Shown here: positions 1 through 9,829 of the stretch, piece after piece
How positions within the stretch are numbered: position 1 is the stretch's first letter
Layout: the number at the start of each line of letters is the position of its first letter
Assembly (NCBI GenBank): GCA_032718475.1
Contig: JAUCBJ010004203.1
Span: forward strand, 1 to 22,115
Length of the DNA: 22,115 bases
Direction of reading: 5' to 3'
From: Nemertoderma westbladi
Lineage: Eukaryota; Xenacoelomorpha; Nemertodermatida; Nemertodermatidae
Position numbers and translations under genes: made by a program
The notes under the pieces: model-generated
Seen by the model: only the letters and a program-made list of their open reading frames with translations
Told to the model about the DNA's origin: nothing
Database searches by the model: none

Positions 1-382
1 GCTATGCTGGGTTCATTGTGTCAAGTACAATGCACACATCTCCAACCAGACACTATATAACATTGGAGGTGTCTCATTGGTTCCCCCAAGCTTGACACTA
101 CAACAAAATCGCCTCCGCTTTGCAGGACATTGCTTTTGCCGTGAGGACCAGCCAGTGCATAATCTTGTACTTTGGCAGCCTCATGGAGTGAATAAGCATG
201 GTGGACAGCCCATGACTTTCTTGAGACGCATCTTAAAGGACACTGGCCTTGAAGATGCGGATGATCTAGCAAATGTCATGGGTGATAGGGAGTTGTGGCG
301 GAGCAATTTTGTTGACAAGCCGGCACAGCATTCTTAAAAATGTAGCTGCAATGCAGCATGCCGAATCCTAGTAGTAGTAGTA
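1..382 (+). mobile_element. 3' end of a non-LTR (LINE) retrotransposon
   Basis: Frame 2 is open from the window edge to the TAA at 335-337. It encodes the C-terminal tail of a LINE endonuclease/reverse-transcriptase polyprotein. The recognisable signature is RLRFAGHC, then LVLWQPHG, then a DTGLEDADDLANVMGDRELW-type ending. This is the post-RT tail common to many invertebrate LINEs whose products are annotated as endonuclease-reverse transcriptases. After the stop there is about 30 bp of 3' UTR and a short (TAG)n tract at 369-381, which fits a simple-repeat 3' tail. The reading frame shows no break in the part visible. The RT and endonuclease domains lie outside the window, so completeness and clade cannot be judged. 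Confidence 0.75.
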
Positions 383-384
383 AG

Positions 385-1053
385 TTGGTAACAGAGGTGA
401 TGCAATACATACTCATACCGGACCGGTACCTAATCCGTAATTTATTGTTTCGGTATAAAACCTAACACTGAGAGTGGGCATAGGCCTAGAGTTCGCAGTT
501 TAGGACAACCAGTCCGCCTGGTACAGACAAGATATAGTCTAGGAAATGAAAGTAATTTGGTGTCTACCACTAGCGTACTCAATTATCGATTCTTACTCGC
601 TGTATAAAGTATTTCCATACGCCTTGTAAAGTCACCAGTCGCATAAAGTTCTATATTATTATTAAATGCATCTTGTTTTACCTACAGTTACAAAATGTTT
701 TCATTTCGGAATATTCTTTATTTATATGATTAGTTGAATAATGTTAAAGTCTAGGGCCATTATGTTACAAGCTGACAATGCTGACTGATGGGTTATTGCC
801 ACTTTGTAAGGGCTGTTTCATAGTTTTGCCCTTCATATCTATACCGGTAACAACTTTATTTAGGCCCCGTCCAAATATCGTGCGACGTTTTCAGCGAAAT
901 ACCTCACTCGCCCTCATGTTTCAGACCCATCTCCCTGCTACATTACGTTACACAATCAATGAAATATATTTTCAATTAATTTCTGTTTTTTGACTAGTAG
1001 TGGGAAATTGTCGAAGATCATCACGGGTCTTGTTAAACAGCGATATTTTATAT
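385..1053. other. Intron or intergenic DNA without recognisable features
   Basis: AT-rich sequence with many stops in all frames. A short open stretch at 778-993 has no recognisable protein signature and no exon-like composition. By position this should be intron or flank of BIRC6, upstream of its exon at 3029. Confidence 0.5.
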
Positions 1054-1075
1054 CCCCCCCCCCCCCCCCCCCCCC
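1054..1075. repeat. Poly-C tract (22 C)
   Basis: An uninterrupted run of 22 C (poly-G on the other strand), followed by an AT dinucleotide-rich stretch (1076-1135) of TATA-type repeats. It is one of several such homopolymers in the window. Confidence 0.95.
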
Positions 1076-1431
1076 TTTATATATATATTAATATTATATA
1101 TTTATATATTCTAATACTTTTATACAACTACATTAATACATATCTAAACTGAACTGAGTCTGGTATACTGAGTCATACTGATGAGATATATTCCCCAACC
1201 CATTAGTCAAACTTAGTCATGTAATTAGTCTATGTGGTTCGGTTGGGGTGAGCCATGTAACACCAGTCCATACATTCACTTTTGGACAAAAATATAAGTG
1301 ATAATGCAACACATAAACGCAATGCAGTAAAAAACAATGAAACACAATTGGGTCAAAATTATACAAAAAGTGGCCAAAACTGAACAAAAACATTAGACAG
1401 GCCGTAGCTTTCTTTTGACTTCCTCGATCAA

Positions 1432-1456
1432 CCCCCCCCCCCCCCCCCCCCCCCCC
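1432..1456. repeat. Poly-C tract (25 C)
   Basis: An uninterrupted run of 25 C followed directly by TGCAATGCC. It starts a region where C-runs alternate with TG(T/C)AATGC motifs, which continues to about 1801. Confidence 0.95.
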
Positions 1457-1625
1457 TGCAATGCCACTTTAAAATGCCAATAAAATCTTCCCAAGAAACA
1501 TATAAGTCTTATATTTGGTATTTTTAAAAGGAAATTTCGCGGGCTTTTCAACTTGCCCCAGCATTATAAAACATATAACATTATATGTAGAAGTTTATAG
1601 AAATAAGAGATAAATGACAAGCAGG

Positions 1626-1801
1626 AAATGCTTTAATGCCCCCGCCCCCATGTAATGCTCTATACTCTCCTTATAAAATATTTAACCCCCCTGTAATGCG
1701 CCCCCCCCCCCCCCCCCTGTAATGCGTCCCCCCCCTGTAATGCCCCCCCCACCCTGTAATGCTCTATACTATTACTATACGAAAATGGCATTACAGGGGG
1801 G
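1626..1801. repeat. C-run / TGTAATGC repeats with an inverted copy
   Basis: Direct repeats of the form C-run + TGTAATGC occur at about 1650, 1694, 1725, 1736 and 1755, separated by C-runs of variable length. The segment TGTAATGCTCTATACT appears twice (about 1651 and 1756). At 1787-1801 GGCATTACAGGGGGG is the reverse complement of the repeat unit, so the end of the array can pair with any upstream unit as a hairpin. The function is unknown. It may be a minisatellite or the remnant of an inverted-repeat element. Confidence 0.7.
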
Positions 1802-3028
1802 ACTTCACTTAAAACCCAAATTGAATTAGTGAAGTAAATTTTAATAGCTGACCACCGTGCTCATCGAATTATCCTTAAAAAGAGCTTTCGAATGATGTAT
1901 ATATTTATAGATTTTGAAAGAAAGTTTTTGACGAAATCCCATCTTAAGTTTGGCCACTTTTAGTGATTTTAGCCCAAATGCAATATGAACTGCTAGTTTT
2001 TCCAGAACGAGGATATTAATACCATGTAAGGTGCTTCACTAAAGTAATGGCGCACTTTTCTATAATGTGCCTCGCTCTACTTTGTCAATGTATTCTTCCC
2101 CTATATCTAATATCTTTGTGGCCTAGTTTAGCTTTTCTACGCGCAGCTGACTACAAATAAGATTAATTGCATAATAAAATTTACCTTATATACGGTATTA
2201 GTCTGCTCCAATAAATATTAATGCAATATGTTGCATACAATTAATGATGACGCTGCGGGTATGTAGGCGAATTGTATTGATAATTTAAATTAATTAATAA
2301 TTAATTAAGCAATTAAGAAATTAATTAAGCACACTATATAGTTAATAAACTACCTACTTTGTATAATTTAGTTACAGTGGCAAGATATTCAAAGCAAAAC
2401 AATAAACTAAAGTTAATAACAGGTTACAGTTTTAATTTTGGGAGTAAAATCAATCAGTTGTTAATTTATATTGCGTCGCAACTCCCCTCTATTTGGTAAA
2501 AAATATTCGTCATTGGTAGAAAAACAATTTCCGTGCTTGGGTCGAGGTACTACACTAAGCGTTTTATAACGCTATTTCTGTCTTATAACCTGTACATATA
2601 CTAATTCGTTTATTGTTTTGGTTAGATTTAGCCCTTCTGTAACCTGTGTTTTTGGGGAAAACCTGGTATTCTTCACATGGGGGTAACTGCAAAGTGAAAT
2701 ATAACGGTAGAAAGTCTGGTATTCTTCACATAGGCGATTGTTCTTGTAAATTGATGATAATAATTTAAATGACTGTTTATTTATTATTTTTTTGGGCAGG
2801 GAACTTCTTTATGGGAAGTTATTTATAATTCCCTAATTTAATTGAACGAAACATTAGTAAATACAATAACATAGATTAACTTAAATATATGAAATAACAC
2901 TGACAACCCTGAAACTTTTAGTTTTACCGAATATGAGGCATATCAAATAGCGAAAGCGACTAAAGCGAGGATTTATTAGATTCTCATATCGATATTTCTA
3001 GAATATAATATTATTTGTTCGTTTACAG
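1802..3028. other. AT-rich intronic DNA, no gene seen
   Basis: No coding signature on either strand. Two minor structures are visible. One is an AATTAATT-type AT-rich tract at about 2278-2330. The other is a 16-bp exact direct repeat (CTGGTATTCTTCACAT) at 2663-2678 and 2716-2731, a period of 53 bp, which is probably a decayed tandem duplication. The last bases (TTATTTGTTCGTTTACAG) form the polypyrimidine tract and acceptor of the exon at 3029. Confidence 0.55.
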
Positions 3029-3163
3029 GTTCTCGACTGCCCTGAATCAATATCTGCGTTCCGTAACCATGGTGGTCTCCATTCAATGGTAGAACTCTTC
3101 CTGGCATTCTTCAACCAATCAGTGAATCCTGTATCTTCGAATCTTTCTCGTATGTGTCAGCAG
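3029..3163 (+). CDS. BIRC6: BIRC6 internal exon, 45 codons
   Basis: Flanked by a good acceptor (TTTACAG) and donor (CAG|GTAGGT), open in one frame with phase 0 at both ends. The peptide begins VLDCPESISAFRNHGGL, which matches the human BIRC6 segment VLDTSDALKAFHDMGG as I recall it. BIRC6 (Apollon/BRUCE) is a giant cytosolic inhibitor-of-apoptosis protein with an N-terminal BIR domain and a C-terminal UBC domain. It acts as a combined E2/E3, ubiquitinating caspases, SMAC and LC3. This exon lies in the helical middle-to-late part of the protein, just before a beta-sandwich region. Joined to the exon at 19990 it gives 78 residues from VLDC to the conserved HNFAP motif, the same count as in human, so no exon appears to be missing between them. 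The exon before it is outside the window or unrecognised. Confidence 0.85.
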
Positions 3164-3845
3164 GTAGGTTCCTCTCATGTAGATTACTATACTACTGGTC
3201 CCATTACTCCTTATATATAGCTGTTTAAAATAAGCTTTAAATGTAATTAATTTTAGTGTCAAAAATAAACTCGTCTTTCATTTGAAATTAACAACTACTT
3301 AAATTATTGTGCAGCTGTGTATTTTAATGTATGGAAGAAAATTGTCCATATTTTTATTATAATTTACGTTCGCTATACAATTTACTGAGCGCGGATTTGG
3401 ACATAACAGAACGAATTCGCTCCCAAACCTACTTCATAACCCGAAGGGAAGATAGTTCCCCTTGCTCCTGATACCAGATAATTGAGTAAGTGCCAAAAAA
3501 AGCTGCAATCAATTCATGCAAGAATGATACTAGTGATATGAATGTTTAAAAGGTAGTTTAAGGTGAAACTTAACTCATTCGCCCAACATACTTAAAAAAT
3601 AATTACAAAAATACCGCTACAATTTTTCTCTATGGACGTAATTATTGTCCTTCACAAATTTGTAAATAGAGTGTTCATGGTAAATATACACTACACTCCC
3701 GATCGTTGTAGCGAGTGGTTCAAAGGCGGCTAAGCATATACAGTAGTAGGATTGAGCACAGTTGCAGCAGATGATGGTATTGACAGATGTTAGGACGTAA
3801 ATTGCGGACACACAAGGTATCAGGTAGTATTTCCAGGTCAAACTT
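3164..3845. other. Intronic DNA, no feature seen
   Basis: Unique-looking AT-rich sequence after the BIRC6 donor. A 74-codon open stretch on the minus strand (3617-3841) has no family signature and is judged a chance ORF. Confidence 0.5.
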
Positions 3846-3975
3846 TTACCTGTGTGGCTAACTGAATCGTTAGATCGTCATACTTCCAGCCCGGGGGAAA
3901 CCAGTTCGACCCCACGTGAACGTCATTGCCGAATTTGTGTTAGCAAAGACTTCTAGAACATAGTATTTATTCAGT
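3846..3975 (+). repeat. Probable tRNA-derived SINE (Pol III A and B boxes)
   Basis: TGGCTAACTGA at 3855-3865 resembles the Pol III A box (D-arm), followed by ATCGTTAGATCGTCATAC, a typical tRNA-like D-arm to anticodon-arm stretch. GTTCGACCCC at 3904-3913 matches the B box (GTTCGANNCC). The spacing of about 40 bp suits a tRNA promoter. The T-arm does not pair cleanly and the acceptor stem is missing, so this is not a functional tRNA but a SINE head or decayed tRNA pseudogene. A T-rich region (about 3966-4005) follows. The ends are approximate. Confidence 0.55.
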
Positions 3976-4219
3976 ATTATTTTATTTATTATTTATATTA
4001 TAAATCCGGGAATATCAATATTATGACTCGCTAATCAATAACTTCCTTACACAGTTCCGCTATCCATAATATCTACGGCATAAAAAAGTATAATATAACA
4101 CGAAGTGGGGCCTTCGCGCAGCACGTGACTTAAATTTAATTTAAGTACTAATTCGAAAGTATTACTGTATTAGCAAATTTTAAGCAGATTTCGCCTAATC
4201 ACTTTTTACCTCTTTCATT

Positions 4220-4680
4220 TCTATTCAGACATTTCTGACTCTAGCGGTATAGTGAGAACTGAAGATGGATTAGGGTCTCCAGCCCCACAAAGACACAGCC
4301 TATGGATGAATAGTACATACGTACATCGGCCAAGTTTCATCTTGAATAACGGATAACGAAATGAGAGACAGATCTCACTTTCAGAAATTTCGTCGTATAG
4401 CGGCAGACCGATTAAATCTCCCCCCCCCCCCCCCCCCCCCACAAAGACGCAGCATGTGGTCCAGAATATATGGCAAGATTCAGCTTAAACTGATTAAAAT
4501 CAATGAGACGGGAGAATCTATTCACTTTCAGGCATAAAGTATAGTCCTATAGCGGGTGACTGTTGAACTGATTTTCAACAAAACAAATTTTCAACTTGGC
4601 AGCTTTAAATTCGACAAAGTTATAAGCATGTCAATATCATAACGACGACAACGATTTCACTTTCAGACATTTGGCCCTCT
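4220..4680. repeat. Diverged satellite monomers (edge of array)
   Basis: Three diverged monomers are marked by the motif TAGCGG at 4242, 4398 and 4550, spaced 156, 152 and then 130 bp to the next array unit. Each is preceded by an (A/T)TTCACTTTCAG- or TTCAGACATTT-like box and followed by AGTTTCA(T/G)CTT- or AGATTCAGCTTAAACTGATTAAAA-like sequence, shared with the homogeneous units to the right. One monomer is interrupted by a 21-bp C-run (4420-4440). This is the decayed edge of the array at 4681-6886. Confidence 0.75.
4420..4440. repeat. Poly-C tract (21 C) inside satellite edge
   Basis: An uninterrupted C-run embedded in a diverged satellite monomer. The sequence after it (ACAAAGACGCAGC) resembles ACAAAGACACAGC at 4287, so the run lies inside a repeated unit and expanded after the unit was duplicated. 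Confidence 0.9.
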
Positions 4681-6886
4681 AGCGGCAGACTGGAGAACTG
4701 CAGATGGATTCGCCTCCTTTGAAAGTCACAGCTAATGGTCTAATACATATCTGCCAAGTTTCAGCTTAAACGGATTAAAAGCAAAGAAATGGGAGGGCAT
4801 TTAATGTTTAGACATGTGGCCCTCTAGCGGGAGACCATTGCACTGATGGTGTCTGAAAGTCTCTCAAAAATCTCAACTTTAGCTCATATTGATACCTAGA
4901 AATTTTCAACTTGGCAGCTTTAAATCCGACAAAGTTATTAGCATGTCAAAATCGTAACGACGACAACGATTTCACTTTCAGACCTTTGGCCCTCTAGCGG
5001 CAGACTGGAGAACTGCAGATGGATTCGCCTCCTTTGAAAGTCACAGCTAATGGTCTAATACATATCTGCCAAGTTTCAGCTTAAACGGATTAAAAGCAAA
5101 GAAATGGGAGGGCATTTAATGTTTAGACATGTGGCCCTCTAGCGGGAGACCATTGCACTGATGGTGTCTGAAAGTCTCTCAAAAATCTCAACTTTTGCTC
5201 ATATTGATACCTACAAATTTTCAACTTGGCAGCTTTAAATCCGACAAAGTTATTAGCATGTCAAAATCGTAACGACGACAACGATTTCACTTTCAGATCT
5301 TTGGCCCTCTAGCGGCAGACTGGAGAACTGCAGATGGATTCGCCTCCTTTGAAAGTCACAGCTAATGGTCTAATACATATCTGCCAAGTTTCAGCTTAAA
5401 CGGATTAAAAGCAAAGAAATGGGAGGGCATTTAATGTTTAGACATGTGGCCCTCTAGCGGGAGACCATTGCACTGATGGTGTCTGAAAGTCTCTCAAAAA
5501 TCTCAACTTTTGCTCATATTGATACCTACAAATTTTCAACTTGGCAGCTTTAAATCCGACAAAGTTATTAGCATGTCAAAATCGTAACGACGACAACGAT
5601 TTCACTTTCAGACCTTTGGCCCTCTAGCGGCAGACTGGAGAACTGCAGATGGATTCGCCTCCTTTGAAAGTCACAGCTAATGGTCTAATACATATCTGCC
5701 AAGTTTCAGCTTAAACGGATTAAAAGCAAAGAAATGGGAGGGCATTTAATGTTTAGACATGTGGCCCTCTAGCGGGAGACCATTGCACTGATGGTGTCTG
5801 AAAGTCTCTCAAAAATCTCAACTTTTGCTCATATTGATACCTACAAATTTTCAACTTGGCAGCTTTAAATCCGACAAAGTTATTAGCATGTCAAAATCGT
5901 AACGACGACAACGATTTCACTTTCAGACCTTTGGCCCTCTAGCGGCAGACTGGAGAACTGCAGATGGATTCGCCTCCTTTGAAAGTCACAGCTAATGGTC
6001 TAATACATATCTGCCAAGTTTCAGCTTAAACGGATTAAAAGCAAAGAAATGGGAGGGCATTTAATGTTTAGACATGTGGCCCTCTAGCGGGAGACCATTG
6101 CACTGATGGTGTCTGAAAGTCTCTCAAAAATCTCAACTTTTGCTCATATTGATACCTACAAATTTTCAACTTGGCAGCTTTAAATCCGACAAAGTTATTA
6201 GCATGTCAAAATCGTAACGACGACAACGATTTCACTTTCAGACCTTTGGCCCTCTAGCGGCAGACTGGAGAACTGCAGATGGATTCGCCTCCTTTGAAAG
6301 TCACAGCTAATGGTCTAATACATATCTGCCAAGTTTCAGCTTAAACGGATTAAAAGCAAAGAAATGGGAGGGCATTTAATGTTTAGACATGTGGCCCTCT
6401 AGCGGGAGACCATTGCACTGATGGTGTCTGAAAGTCTCTCAAAAATCTCAACTTTTGCTCATATTGATACCTACAAATTTTCAACTTGGCAGCTTTAAAT
6501 CCGACAAAGTTATTAGCATGTCAAAATCGTAACGACGACAACGATTTCACTTTCAGACCTTTGGCCCTCTAGCGGCAGACTGGAGAACTGCAGATGGATT
6601 CGCCTCCTTTGAAAGTCACAGCTAATGGTCTAATACATATCTGCCAAGTTTCAGCTTAAACGGATTAAAAGCAAAGAAATGGGAGGGCATTTAATGTTTA
6701 GACATGTGGCCCTCTAGCGGGAGACCATTGCACTGATGGTGTCTGAAAGTCTCTCAAAAATCTCAACTTTTGCTCATATTGATACCTACAAATTTTCAAC
6801 TTGGCAGCTTTAAATCCGACAAAGTTATTAGCATGTCAAAATCGTAACGACGACGACGACGATGACGACAACGACGACGACGACAA
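4681..6886. repeat. Satellite array: seven 315-bp higher-order units
   Basis: The marker AGCGGCAGACTGGAG recurs at 4681, 4996, 5311, 5626, 5941, 6256 and 6571, exactly 315 bp apart. Each unit has two related half-units marked CTCTAGCGGCAGAC and CTCTAGCGGGAGAC, 145 and 170 bp apart, so the array is a dimeric higher-order repeat. Units are almost identical. Unit 1 differs most (for example TTTAGCTC for TTTTGCTC) and unit 3 follows a GATCTTTGG variant of GACCTTTGG. Such uniformity implies recent expansion or gene conversion. The monomer of about 160 bp and the terminal microsatellite recall the core repeats of the pearl/DINE-1 class of non-autonomous Helitron-like elements and derived satellites. 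That link is by architecture only. Confidence 0.95.
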
Positions 6887-6907
6887 CGACGACGACGACG
6901 ACGACAA
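6846..6907. repeat. (ACG)n microsatellite at array end
   Basis: Imperfect ACG/ACA trinucleotide repeat that begins within the CGTAACGACGACAACG segment present in every satellite unit. It therefore grew out of the last unit and ends the array. Confidence 0.9.
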
Positions 6908-6945
6908 CTATTTGCATAAATTGACCCACCCCCTAACAGTGTCAA

Positions 6946-7013
6946 TTCGCTAAGGCTCCGCCAACTTCGTGGCTCGCCCTTCGCTAAGGCTCCGCCAACT
7001 TCGTGGCTCGCCC
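6946..7013. repeat. Exact 34-bp tandem duplication
   Basis: Two adjacent copies starting TTCGCTAAGGCTCCGCC at 6946 and 6980. Each contains GCCAACTTCGTGGC, a small stem-loop with a GCCA/TGGC stem. It is GC-rich compared with its surroundings and lies just past the satellite and microsatellite. It could be the 3' terminal part of the same mobile unit, but this is not shown. Confidence 0.9.
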
Positions 7014-7780
7014 CACATTCCTGACAGTGAGCGAAATGAGGTTAAATACTTGGCATAAAATAGGAATGGAAGGTAATTTGCACCCACTGCATGTCGGATA
7101 ATCCTTCACAAATAATTGAACCAAAAATATAATTGATATAAAAAAGAACAACACGACAGAATACGTGAGTAACCTGAAGTACTCCTGACAACGATATTAC
7201 TACTGACGGTATATAATGTGTTAATAAGATAATATTAATTATTATGATAAATTTATTACTGTATTGAAATTTAAATTGTCAGAATTACTACATTTTACGA
7301 TTTGTAGTTTAATAAATCCCATGGAGTTTTATCGAAATCTTATTGTTTATCAAATTCTGGCACTACTGGTTCATTGAAGAGCATCTGTAAAGAAGGAGAG
7401 ATCATTCGCTGTGGGTTTTGTAGGCTTCATCAAGGCATACGACTCTGTGGCAATACCATGTTCTGTTCGTTCATGTTCAAAATACTCAGACTTATAGTAT
7501 GACTCCTGACCTTATTATAAGCTTATCTGTTGACCTTTTTGTAAGAGCAATCAGGACTAAACTCTTGACAATTGGTGGATACGTTCAGCAGAGAAGTCCT
7601 CCTCGTTTTCCAAAAGGAGAAGCGGTAGCATGGTTGCCATCATTGCCCAGCTGACCAGAATCGTGTACACAACTAATCCAAATTCAGACTTTCCTAAAAG
7701 CTAAAGGTGCGACTTTTCCGCCTCTCTTGCTCTAATGACAGGACAGTCCTTGTTGAAATCTTACCTGTTAATTGGCTATA
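7014..7780. other. Intronic DNA with a possible decayed RT trace
   Basis: No intact gene. On the + strand at about 7400-7445 a short stretch reads FAVGFVGFIKAYDSV, which resembles the RT motif FxDFxKAYDSV of LINEs. It is soon interrupted by stops and no other RT motif follows, so only a weak trace of an old LINE can be suggested. Confidence 0.3.
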
Positions 7781-8051
7781 GTTAAGGCGATCTATAAGTA
7801 CAAGGCCTTGCAACCGTGCACGACTGGAGGCTGACTGAAGGCTGAATTTTCAAAAAACAAGCTTTGAAGATGATGTATACTGGGAGAGTTCTAGAAATTT
7901 TCATTTGCTGCAATTTGGTCAACGGACGTAATTAAAGTCTCCTTGTTAAGCAAGATACTAAATTTTATAGTAGCTAGTGTTTTAGGTAGGTTTAGCTAGT
8001 AATTTCGACACTGGTTCCGACATCCTACTTCCATCTGTAAATATTTTGTAG

Positions 8052-8184
8052 TGGTGTCGTCGCGCTACGGCTAATGTCGCGTTACGGCTAATTTTTTGAG
8101 AGATTAGCCGTAACGCGACTTTTAAAGTCGCGGTACGGCTACTCTAAAAGTCGCGGTACGGCTAATTGTCGCGTTACGGCTAAT
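8052..8184. repeat. CGCGTTACGGCTAAT repeat cluster, left arm
   Basis: Five or six direct and inverted copies of the motif (variants CGCGCTACGGCTAAT and CGCGGTACGGCTA) alternate with short spacers such as TTTTAAAGT. Inverted neighbours (TTAGCCGTAACGCGAC at 8103-8118) make small internal hairpins within the arm. The same family recurs inverted in the right arm at 9037-9130 and 9565-9590. Confidence 0.85.
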
Positions 8185-8297
8185 CGATTGTCTTGGTTTT
8201 ACATAGGGAATCTTTATCAATAATATTCTATGGTGTTTACCTACAGATGAGGTCCGAAAAATGTAATGTAATAATGTTTTACAGCATGGGAGTCTCC

Positions 8298-8319
8298 GGG
8301 GGGGGGGGGGGGGGGGGGG
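8298..8319. repeat. Poly-G tract (22 G) at the inner tip of the left arm
   Basis: A pure G-run that faces the C-run 8898-8913 across the loop of the foldback element. It is the inverted copy of the same tract, with lengths now differing (22 against 16 plus an interrupted CCCCC). Confidence 0.95.
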
Positions 8320-8640
8320 TATTTTACCGTCTTTCATACTGTATGTTCTTCGACAACCTCACATTCAATATAATATTGTATTCTATGGTATTCTTAGTCA
8401 CAGCCTCAAGCACAGATACGGATTACAGCCAATAATAGCAGCCAAAGAAGCAATGAGTGGTTTTGTGGAACATATTCCACTACTTCATATCGATGTTGTT
8501 AACCAACAACGCCTGGCTCGCTACCTAGACCATATGGCGTTCTGTTTGTGGACTGACAAGCAGGCAATGGCCGTCCTTCCAGCCGCCGATCACCCAGTTG
8601 AAAGTCCAGCTGCGTTAGGAGTGGGCGGTGATCCCGACTG

Positions 8641-8800
8641 GCATGTTGGTGTAGTGAACCACCCCTTCGCGGCCGAACCATTTCTTCCCAACCCAACCCC
8701 GACCACCCCTCCGTCGCCGAACCATTCCAACCCACCCCACTCCCGAACCACCCCTTCGCGGCTGAACCATTCCAACCCACCCCACCACCGAACCAAATGC
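8641..8800. repeat. Short minisatellite in the foldback loop
   Basis: C-rich imperfect repeats containing GAACCACCCCTTCGCGGC and GAACCATTCCAACCCACCCC, about 2.5 copies with a period near 40 bp. Open frames over this stretch on both strands (for example 8453-8824 on +, Pro/His/Asn-rich at its end) come from the low-complexity composition. I do not call a gene. Confidence 0.65.
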
Positions 8801-9036
8801 CATACGCGGGCGATAACTGGCTAATTCAAGAGCTTTAGTTTTACTCAATACAACAATGATAATACAATAATTAATAAATTAAATTTTTTAGTTAAATCCC
8901 CCCCCCCCCCCCCTCCCCCTGGATACCTCCATGCTGTAAAACATTATTACATTAAATTTTTCGACCCTTTCTCATCTGTACGTAAACGCCATAGAATAAT
9001 ATTGACAATGATTCCCTATGTAAAACCCAGACAATA

Positions 9037-9130
9037 TATTAGCCGTAACGCGACAATTAGCCGTAACGCGACTTTTTAAGTAGCCGTACCGCGACTTTCA
9101 AAGTCGCGTTACGCTGAAAATTAGCCGTAA
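9037..9130. repeat. CGCGTTACGGCTAAT repeat cluster, right arm
   Basis: Inverted copies of the left-arm motif, read here as TTAGCCGTAACGCGAC with variants, including AGCCGTACCGCGAC. A further pair at 9565-9590 lies beyond a CT-rich insertion of about 430 bp. Confidence 0.85.
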
Positions 9131-9159
9131 CGCAACTTGACGAACATTTTGTCTGTAAG

Positions 9160-9350
9160 AACTTTATCTTTCTGCATTTTCTTCCCTTTTCCACGTTTAT
9201 TCGATCTTCCCCGTCCTTTCTTCCCCTTCCCTTTCTTTCCCTTTCCTCTACGACTTCTAAACCTGCCTCATTTACCTCGGTGACTCCTAGACCTGCTCTT
9301 CTTTCCCTTCTTACTTCCCTTTCGTTTTTTACGTCTCCTTTTCTCCATTT
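9160..9350. repeat. Pyrimidine-rich tract (purine-rich on minus strand)
   Basis: Long CT-rich stretch with TTTCTTCCC, CCCTTCCC and TTTCCCTTT blocks. It lies in the part of the right foldback arm that has no counterpart in the left arm. It produces Lys/Arg/Glu-rich open frames on the minus strand, which I regard as low-complexity artefacts. Confidence 0.7.
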
Positions 9351-9829
9351 CGTTCCGGCTGGTGGAACGATTACCACTCTTTAATAGGCTCCTACTTTTC
9401 CTTTCATCTAAGGCCCAACTCGTCAAACTATCCACCCCCAAATCCCTATCATCAGGTTGAACAGGCATGATTATTTAAAATATTACCGATAATTATATAT
9501 GTCCTAAACAAAAATTGATTTCAGAATTTCTTTTGTAACGTATTTTCTCCTAAAACGTGTTACTTTCCGTAACGCGACATTAGCCGTACCGCCACTGCGC
9601 CTTTTGTAGTAGCTAGTTCTTATTATTATTTGTATATAGTTTATACATGTGATACATATAGTTTAATAGTTTATACAAATTCAAAAGTCAAATTGTGCAT
9701 AATTGACAAAATTACAGTAAATAAAAATTTCTAGAATTTTCCCAGTATACATCGTTTCTAAATCATGTTTTTGAAAATTCAGCCTTCCGTCAGCCTCCAG
9801 TCGTACACGACTTCGAGGCCTTGGCTATA

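Larger units (their letters stand above)
7781..9820. mobile_element. Foldback (long inverted-repeat) element
   Basis: The left arm (about 7804-8319) is matched in inverted orientation by the right arm (about 8898-9820). Paired landmarks, outside in, are: GACTGGAGGCTGACTGAAGG at 7821 with its complement at 9788-9802; GATGTATACTGGGAGAG at 7871 with the complement near 9740-9755; CGCGTTACGGCTAAT repeats near 8080-8184 with copies at 9037-9130 and 9565-9590; GGTTTTACATAGGGAATC at 8195 with the complement at 9010-9027; TAATGTTTTACAGCATGG near 8271 with the complement at 8931-8948; and finally a G-run (8298-8319) facing a C-run (8898-8913). The right arm holds about 430 bp extra (9130-9560), partly CT-rich. 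The loop is 8320-8897. TTGGCTATA at 7772-7780 and 9821-9829 may be a 9-bp target duplication. No transposase is visible, so it is non-autonomous. Confidence 0.8.

Noticed and set aside
3855-3913. Functional tRNA gene
   Set aside because: A and B boxes are present, but the acceptor stem and a clean T-arm are missing. A SINE head is more likely.
4220-6886. CRISPR array
   Set aside because: Units are 315 bp and nearly identical throughout, with no short repeat/unique spacer pattern, and the DNA is eukaryotic.
7395-7460. Possible RT motif (GFVGFIKAYDSV)
   Set aside because: Only one short motif, quickly followed by stops, with no neighbouring RT blocks. Kept only as a remark in the spacer entry.
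8453-8824. 123-codon + strand ORF in the foldback loop, with overlapping minus-strand ORFs (8499-8848)
   Set aside because: The frame is open largely because of a C-rich minisatellite. No domain or family signature, and three overlapping frames are open at once, as expected for low complexity.
9057-9468. Lys/Arg/Glu-rich minus-strand ORFs
   Set aside because: They arise from the CT-rich tract of the foldback arm and include the arm's repeats.
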